From JBGSPQ01 sp964346765 (GTDB lineage: Bacteria > Patescibacteriota > Gracilibacteria > UBA1369), in NCBI GenBank assembly GCA_964346765.1, contig CAYFWB010000006.1, forward strand, positions 1-64,000: a stretch of DNA of 64,000 nt, in the 5' to 3' direction. A model generated the notes under the pieces. The model did no database searches. It was not told where the DNA came from and worked only from the letters and a program-made list of their open reading frames with translations. Of the stretch, positions 59,100-64,000 are shown in pieces. The translations under genes and the position numbers were made by a program. Each line of letters opens with the position of its first letter. Position 1 is the stretch's first letter.

Positions 59100-61140
59100 A
59101 CTAGTTATCGGATTGACGGGTAATCCCAATACGGGGAAATCTACTTTATTTAATGCTTTAACCGGCGCAAGGCAACACACCGGTAACTGGCCGGGAAAAA
59201 CGGTGGAAAAAAAAGAGGGTGAATTTTCTCATAATAGTAAAATAATTAAGCTTGTTGATCTGCCGGGGTCTTACAGCCTAACCGCCTTTACGGAAGAAGA
59301 ATTGATTACCACGGAATTTATTTTGGGGGTTAAACCGGATGTTGTGGTTCAGATTCTTGATTCCCAGAATCTGGAAAGAAACTTATTTATGACTTTGCAA
59401 TTGATTGAACTTCATGTGCCACTGGTGCTGGCTTTGAACATGGTTGATTTGGCGGATAAAAAGAAAGTCAAAATTTACGTTGAAAAATTATCGGTACTTT
59501 TGAATATTCCGGTAGTGATGATTGACGCCAAGCATAAGAAAGGAATAGGAAAACTGTTGGATGTGATCGCCGAACAGTCCGCAAAAAAAACTGTTTCCAA
59601 AGTTAAGATGACCTACGGGAAAGAGGTTGAAGATGAACTTGCAAAAATCAAGGATTTTATTCAATCAAAAGAGAAAAGTATTAAACATAATGAATTAAAC
59701 TGGGTTTCTTTGAAGATGCTGGAAGGTGATTTGCGAGTGGAACAAAATTTTACGCAAAAAGCTTTTTATCCTGATTTAAAAATGGAAGTGGCGAAGAGCA
59801 GGGCTCACCTGGAACAGATTTATAACAAAGATATTCATAATATTCTGGCCAATGTGCGCTACGGGTTTATTAAGGGTTTATGCAAAGAAACCGTTGAATA
59901 CAGCGAAAAGGATTGCACGGAAAAAAGTGTCTCGGATAAAGCGGACCGTGTTTTGACAAATAAATTTTTGGGGATCCCGGTTTTTTTGGCGGTTAGCTGG
60001 CTGATGTTCCAGGCTACTTTCAGTTTGTCGGAGCCTTTGATGGGGTGGATTGAATCTTTTTTTGAATATGTGGGGGGGCGCGGGGTTTCTCTGTTAGCGG
60101 GATTAAATATGCCCGAATGGTTTGTTTCTTTGGTGGTTGACGGGATTATCGGCGGAGTTGGCGGCATTCTTGTTTTTGTTCCTATTATCGGAATTTTATT
60201 TTTGATTATCGCGGTGCTGGAAGATTCCGGATACATGGCCAGGGTGGCTTATGTGATGGATAAGTTGATGCACAAGATAGGTCTGCACGGGAAAGCTTTT
60301 TTACCTTTGGTGTTGGGTTTTGGTTGTAACGTGCCGGGAATTATGGCGACACGGACTCTTGAAACTAAAAAAGACAGGTTGCTTACAATCCTTATCAACC
60401 CATTTATGTCCTGTGGGGCTCGCTTGCCCGTTTATGCCTTATTCGCGGGTGCTTTTTTTTCCGCACACCGAGGATGGGTGATTTTTTCCCTTTATTTTGG
60501 AGGAGTGATAATAGCCATTATTATGGGGCTGATTTTTAAAAAGATTTTTTCACAACGTTTGTCTTCGCCTTTTGTTATTGAACTCCCGCCTTATCGCTGG
60601 CCTTCTTTGAGCGGTACTTTAATTCATGTATGGGAAAAAATTTGGATTTTTATCAAAAAAGCCGGGAGCATTATTCTTGTTTTTTCCATTATTATCTGGG
60701 CGCTGGCAAGCTTCCCTTACGGGGTTGATTATGGATCGGCTGATAGTTACGCGGGACAAATGGGGCAGGCTGTGTCACCGGTGTTTGAGCCGCTCGGTTT
60801 TGGTAACTGGCAGTCTTCGGTTGCTTTAATTTTTGGATTTGTGGCCAAAGAAGTGGTAGTGGGGTCTTTTGGCACGCTTTATGGAGTGGATGAAATTGAA
60901 AGTGATGAAGGTATCCACTCTTTGAGTAATGCTTTGCAGAATGACTTTACACCACTTTCAGCTTATGCATTTATGGTTTTTGTTTTGTTGTATGTTCCTT
61001 GCATGGCAGTTTTGGCAGTGGTGAAAAGAGAACTAAATTCATGGAAATGGCCGCTTATTATGGTTGTATACACAACGTGTATCGCCTGGTTGATGGCTTT
61101 TATTGTTTACCAGGGAGGACTTTTATTAGGATTTAGTTAG
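59083..61140 (+). CDS. feoB: Ferrous iron transporter FeoB
   Basis: 685 aa. G domain: G1 GNPNTGKS (13-20), G2 region GNWPGKTVEKKEG, G3 DLPGSYSL, G4 NMVD. A helical GDI-like part is followed by about 8-11 membrane helices with the two Gate motifs: GFGCNVPGIMATRTLETKKDR and NPFMSCGARLPVYALFAGAFF carry the Fe-contacting Cys. It takes up Fe2+ under low oxygen. The ATG at 59083 gives the family's natural start; longer frames upstream overlap feoA fully. It ends 7 bp before the small Cys-rich gene. Confidence 0.96.
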   Translation: MRKKNELVIGLTGNPNTGKSTLFNALTGARQHTGNWPGKTVEKKEGEFSHNSKIIKLVDLPGSYSLTAFTEEELITTEFILGVKPDVVVQILDSQNLERNLFMTLQLIELHVPLVLALNMVDLADKKKVKIYVEKLSVLLNIPVVMIDAKHKKGIGKLLDVIAEQSAKKTVSKVKMTYGKEVEDELAKIKDFIQSKEKSIKHNELNWVSLKMLEGDLRVEQNFTQKAFYPDLKMEVAKSRAHLEQIYNKDIHNILANVRYGFIKGLCKETVEYSEKDCTEKSVSDKADRVLTNKFLGIPVFLAVSWLMFQATFSLSEPLMGWIESFFEYVGGRGVSLLAGLNMPEWFVSLVVDGIIGGVGGILVFVPIIGILFLIIAVLEDSGYMARVAYVMDKLMHKIGLHGKAFLPLVLGFGCNVPGIMATRTLETKKDRLLTILINPFMSCGARLPVYALFAGAFFSAHRGWVIFSLYFGGVIIAIIMGLIFKKIFSQRLSSPFVIELPPYRWPSLSGTLIHVWEKIWIFIKKAGSIILVFSIIIWALASFPYGVDYGSADSYAGQMGQAVSPVFEPLGFGNWQSSVALIFGFVAKEVVVGSFGTLYGVDEIESDEGIHSLSNALQNDFTPLSAYAFMVFVLLYVPCMAVLAVVKRELNSWKWPLIMVVYTTCIAWLMAFIVYQGGLLLGFS

Positions 61141-61147
61141 TTCTCAT

Positions 61148-61291
61148 ATGAATTTTATCGATTTAATTATAATCTCTTTAATATTGGCGATCTGCATTGT
61201 TTTTGCTGTTTTTCATATTAGAAGATTTTTCAAAAATGATGATCCGTGCACCGGTTGCCCATATGCCGGAGGGTGTGGCAGAAAAAAATGA
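61148..61291 (+). CDS. FeoB-associated Cys-rich membrane protein
   Basis: 47 aa. One membrane helix (about 4-23, IDLIIISLILAICIVFAVF), a basic turn HIRRFFKN and the Cys motif C-TG-C-PYAGG-C before KK. This matches the small FeoB-associated Cys-rich proteins found directly after feoB in other bacteria. The Cys cluster could pass or sense iron. The fourth gene of the iron operon, followed by a terminator. Confidence 0.82.
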   Translation: MNFIDLIIISLILAICIVFAVFHIRRFFKNDDPCTGCPYAGGCGRKK

Positions 61292-61297
61292 CCATTA

Positions 61298-61327
61298 ACT
61301 AAACCCCGCTTTAAAGCGGGGTTTAGT
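61298..61327. terminator. Bidirectional terminator of the feo operon
   Basis: ACTAAACCCCGCTT / AAGCGGGGTTTAGT, with only TA at the centre, 6 bp after the last feo gene and 26 bp before the stop of the convergent gene. Confidence 0.8.
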
Positions 61328-61353
61328 ATGAATAAAAATAGTATCTAATTTTA

Positions 61354-61584
61354 TTAATTCCAAAGATTGAACGACGGCATCCAAGGTACCGGGCCGGGTT
61401 TTAAGGTGCTTGGAATGCTGTTTTCAACAGGGGTATATAATATATTAGATTTCAGATCGTTTGCGCCCAGACCATGCATGTAAATTAAGGCGGCCAGAGC
61501 ACCGGTCAAAACTCCCAGCCAGAAGAGCATAAAGAGTGACAGGTTTCTGTAACTGTTATCCTTTTTGTCATTACTATTTTTCAT
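61354..61584 (-). CDS. Small single-pass membrane protein
   Basis: 76 aa, not recognised. Starts at the ATG at 61584 (KNSNDKKDNSYRNL); an upstream ATG at 61614 is possible. A polar N-terminus, one membrane helix (about 15-37, LFMLFWLGVLTGALAALIYMH) and a Pro-rich outer tail ending in GPVPWMPSFNLWN. No partner on its strand. A short, real-looking gene because composition and membrane topology are coherent. Confidence 0.55.
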   Translation of the reverse strand: MKNSNDKKDNSYRNLSLFMLFWLGVLTGALAALIYMHGLGANDLKSNILYTPVENSIPSTLKPGPVPWMPSFNLWN

Positions 61585-61728
61585 GTTTATTTTTGTTAAA
61601 TTGTAAAATGACATCTGTATATACTAACACTTATTAGCTATACTGTCAATATATGAAGTAGTATTTTTCTTGGATTTGACGGGTATTTAAGTTAAAAAGA
61701 CAGCTGATCTATCATAAACATTAAGAGA

Positions 61729-64000
61729 ATGAGTAAATTAACTCCCGGTGAAGACACAGGGGCTCCGGAGATCGAAAATTCTGATGATAGAGATATTTTA
61801 GAGAAACTGCCTGTTGATGAGCCTTTGAACGCAGTATCAGATCCAAGAGAAGCTACAAGCGTTTCAGTGATACGCGCTTTGGCCCCCCATAAAAAACGGG
61901 AGAAAAGTATAAACATGTTGCCGGAAATCACCACATTGCCGGGGCAGGCTCGTATTTTGCGTGTGGAATATCCGCTTGTTCAGCATGACCAGGTAATCGA
62001 TACACTAAAATATAATGAATCAGTTAAAAGAATTAGTACTTTACCTCCATTACGCAGTCTTCAGGATAGATTCGGAATGACGCAGGTTATGGTGACCGAC
62101 CCTTCTGTATTCAGGGCTCTGGCTTGCGTAACCAGCAAACTGATGAATCTGAAAATATCGCTTTCGCATAAAAATACTCCGATCATAATTGTGAATGGAA
62201 ACGCTTATCCTTTGTATCTGGATTTTGTTGATGATCCTCAAAATGTACCTATTTCCCTTAGAGATCCTCAAGATAGCGGTAATGAATCAAAAGATAATAT
62301 CGATAATAATTTAATACCGGATTTGGATGAACATTCGGCTGATAAATTGCGAGAAGATATGAGATTGGGGCCGTGTTCATATCTGACAATAAATACCAAT
62401 GTATTTGCAAATAAAGAAGTGGCTAAAGAGGTATTAGCCCATCTGGCAGTAATTTCTCAGTCTAAAGATTTTGTGGTCGATTTTGATCAAATGGGTAATA
62501 TGGTAATTTTTGCGCTCCAGGAAAGATCGGCGGGCAGACTGCTGATTTGGGCTTCATCTCTTAAAAAACTGACCGGTTCGAAAGCGCATATGCTTTTTGG
62601 TAAGGGGAATGTTGTTAATGTTGACGAGCATGATCTGGTTATGGACAACTACCTGACATTACGGGGCAACTCATATTTTCAATTATTGGGAAAAGAAATG
62701 CCCGACTTGTACTCAACCGATTACTATCTTGATAATATGAGGGGAACTAGAGATCAAACTCTTGTCCGGCTTGAGTCCGGCGAAAATCAAAGAGGTTTTA
62801 TACCTATTAATGTAGTTAAAAGAGTCGAGTTTGCTTCCGGCAACGGTCCGGAAAAAATTATAGGTTATAAGGATGAGTGTAATGCTATTAAATCGGCTTT
62901 GAATCCCACTAACAGCTGTAGATTGGTTTTTATTGAAGGGAGCGCGGGTACGGGAAAATCCAGAATAATTCATGAAACAACATCTGATTTGCCAAACGCG
63001 GTTAAAATATCCATAGATCCGGCGGGAAGAAATATTACGGGATTCACAATGGTAGATTTTGCCGCACAGTTGGGAGAGGATATAAAAACGCGATATGAAG
63101 CAGATAAAGTAATTCCCCAAGGTATGCGCCTTTTACTTGATTTTAACGATCGATCCGAAAATGATAAACTTTCAAAAGCCAATAGATCACCTGAAACCGT
63201 ATGTGTTTTCTGTCAGGAAGCTTTGGCGTGCCTGGAAGAAGAATTTGGTCCCTTTACTATTATTGTTGATGATATCCACCATATTGATCGTTTATCCGAC
63301 GGTCACATAATGGATTTATTGGAGAATGTAGCAACTAACAAGGATTTCTATTCCAAAGCCGCAGTACTAAGAAGACCCGGAGCCAGCTATGAGTCTACCG
63401 CTCAGGAAAATTTGAAGATTTCCGTTGGTAATGTTACTACAGTAAGCCTTGAGGAGGAGGATGGAAACCCCAAGCTTGATTTTTCCGATAGAGAGATAGC
63501 TGATGAATATATTCTGTATTCCCCTTTGATGAAAAGAATACGGAATAATCCCGAAACCGGAGAACACCGCATCATTGGTGAATGGGGAGCGGAACTTAGC
63601 AACAAATGTCGAACCCCGTTTGAAATGACTTCTTATTTGCAGGGATTACAGGACTCACCGGAACATCTAATTGCGGATAAAGGAACAATCGAGCTTACGC
63701 CCAAAGGTCGCGAAAAAATGCACAAATCACTGGCTCAGGAAATTATTATTTATCACCTTGAAAGAATGCGAGTGGGAAAAATGAAACTTTCAGCCGAAAG
63801 TATGACAGTTTTGCAAACTTTCGCACTGGTGGGTTTTCGGTATTCATTTAAAGAATATCTTGAACAATTTATGGAGCTGGCGTTTGGTTATCCGGCTGAA
63901 AAAACGAGGAGTATTTTGCAAGAACTGCATATGAAGGGATACCTTGTCACTGAAAAAAAAGTTATTTATTCGGGGGAAAGTGATGACGAAATGGAACCGT
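61729..64000 (+). CDS. STAND-type ATPase with cyclase-like N-terminal region, 3' truncated
   Basis: 757 codons visible, open at the window edge. Acidic start (SKLTPGEDTGAPE), then a region (about 90-340) with YLTINTNVFANKEVAKEVLAHL, FVVDFDQMGNMVIFALQE and KAHMLFGKGNVVNVDEHDLV that resembles a decayed class III nucleotide-cyclase domain without its metal Asp pair. The ATPase follows: Walker A GSAGTGKS (404-411), Walker B FTIIVDDIHHID (509-520). A winged-helix-like part starts near 685 (FALVGFRYSFKEYLEQF). The layout recalls cyclase-AAA-TPR regulators, so TPR repeats may lie beyond the edge. The ATG at 61729 has a GAGA tract before it. Confidence 0.75.
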   Translation, partial: MSKLTPGEDTGAPEIENSDDRDILEKLPVDEPLNAVSDPREATSVSVIRALAPHKKREKSINMLPEITTLPGQARILRVEYPLVQHDQVIDTLKYNESVKRISTLPPLRSLQDRFGMTQVMVTDPSVFRALACVTSKLMNLKISLSHKNTPIIIVNGNAYPLYLDFVDDPQNVPISLRDPQDSGNESKDNIDNNLIPDLDEHSADKLREDMRLGPCSYLTINTNVFANKEVAKEVLAHLAVISQSKDFVVDFDQMGNMVIFALQERSAGRLLIWASSLKKLTGSKAHMLFGKGNVVNVDEHDLVMDNYLTLRGNSYFQLLGKEMPDLYSTDYYLDNMRGTRDQTLVRLESGENQRGFIPINVVKRVEFASGNGPEKIIGYKDECNAIKSALNPTNSCRLVFIEGSAGTGKSRIIHETTSDLPNAVKISIDPAGRNITGFTMVDFAAQLGEDIKTRYEADKVIPQGMRLLLDFNDRSENDKLSKANRSPETVCVFCQEALACLEEEFGPFTIIVDDIHHIDRLSDGHIMDLLENVATNKDFYSKAAVLRRPGASYESTAQENLKISVGNVTTVSLEEEDGNPKLDFSDREIADEYILYSPLMKRIRNNPETGEHRIIGEWGAELSNKCRTPFEMTSYLQGLQDSPEHLIADKGTIELTPKGREKMHKSLAQEIIIYHLERMRVGKMKLSAESMTVLQTFALVGFRYSFKEYLEQFMELAFGYPAEKTRSILQELHMKGYLVTEKKVIYSGESDDEMEP

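Noticed and set aside
1..64000. Alternative genetic code with UGA as Gly (code 25)
   Set aside because: Intact RF2 is present, several genes end in TGA at the expected place (feoA, RAYT2, the FeoB-associated gene), and no conserved protein has in-frame TGA.

Overview
The window looks like a scaffold piece from a Candidate Phyla Radiation (Patescibacteria) genome, possibly Peregrinibacteria-like. The evidence is moderate to low GC, compact genes, small two-helix pilin-like membrane proteins, a stand-alone 5'-3' exonuclease in place of full PolA, and many coiled-coil or FHA proteins without clear homologues. An intact release factor 2 (SPF and GGQ motifs) and genes ending in TGA show that UGA is a stop, so this is not a code-25 Gracilibacterium or Absconditabacterium. 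The lineage is inference; no 16S rRNA gene is present.

Layout. 0-0.65 kb: a truncated ORF, a 100-N gap inside a 110-bp tandem repeat built on a tRNA 5' half, and tRNA-Pro. 0.67-3.45 kb: mgtE, a pilin-like gene, murB, tRNA-Thr and tRNA-Tyr. 3.6-4.6 kb: one very GC-rich, proline-rich membrane protein that looks foreign. 4.8-11.7 kb: a 1507-residue FHA protein and RNase J with peptide-repeat insertions. 12-18.2 kb: murD, a REP-associated transposase (RAYT1), a flippase, prfB and def. 18.3-35.5 kb: an MFS-HEAT fusion, then repeated cassettes of a small coiled-coil protein followed by a larger protein. Five of the larger proteins begin with the same short N-terminal signature. A second transposase (RAYT2), a FemAB-like ligase and an FHA-PP2C phosphatase lie among them. 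35.5-42.3 kb: ftsZ/ftsA, exonuclease, a pilin-like gene, khpA, rpsP, a DciA-like gene and a glycosyltransferase. 42.4-45.5 kb: YibE/F, tRNA-Asp, a broken membrane gene and a Fic AMPylase with a palindromic operator candidate. 45.6-58.1 kb: a surface-polysaccharide locus (methyltransferase, five GT2, one GT4, flippase, DUF2723 protein, UDP-xylose synthase, UDP-glucose dehydrogenase) with a decayed dehydrogenase 3' end at its other border. 58.4-61.3 kb: DtxR-type regulator, FeoA, FeoB and a small Cys-rich FeoB partner. 61.7-64 kb: a STAND-type ATPase running off the end.

The two most interesting themes are these. (1) Two RAYT transposases each sit beside their own related palindromic repeat family (11-bp units ACCTTWAAGGT and ACCTYTGAGGT). 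Most copies lie exactly at gene 3' ends, where the repeat supplies the stop codon and last residues. (2) The 20.6-35.5 kb region holds a candidate undescribed export or assembly system: proteins sharing an R-[LFY]-[IV]-aromatic-[MFVI] N-terminus, usually followed by a Gly/Pro-rich stretch often containing GEAP, each paired with or near a small charged coiled-coil protein, close to FHA/PP2C signalling genes. Function is not known from sequence.
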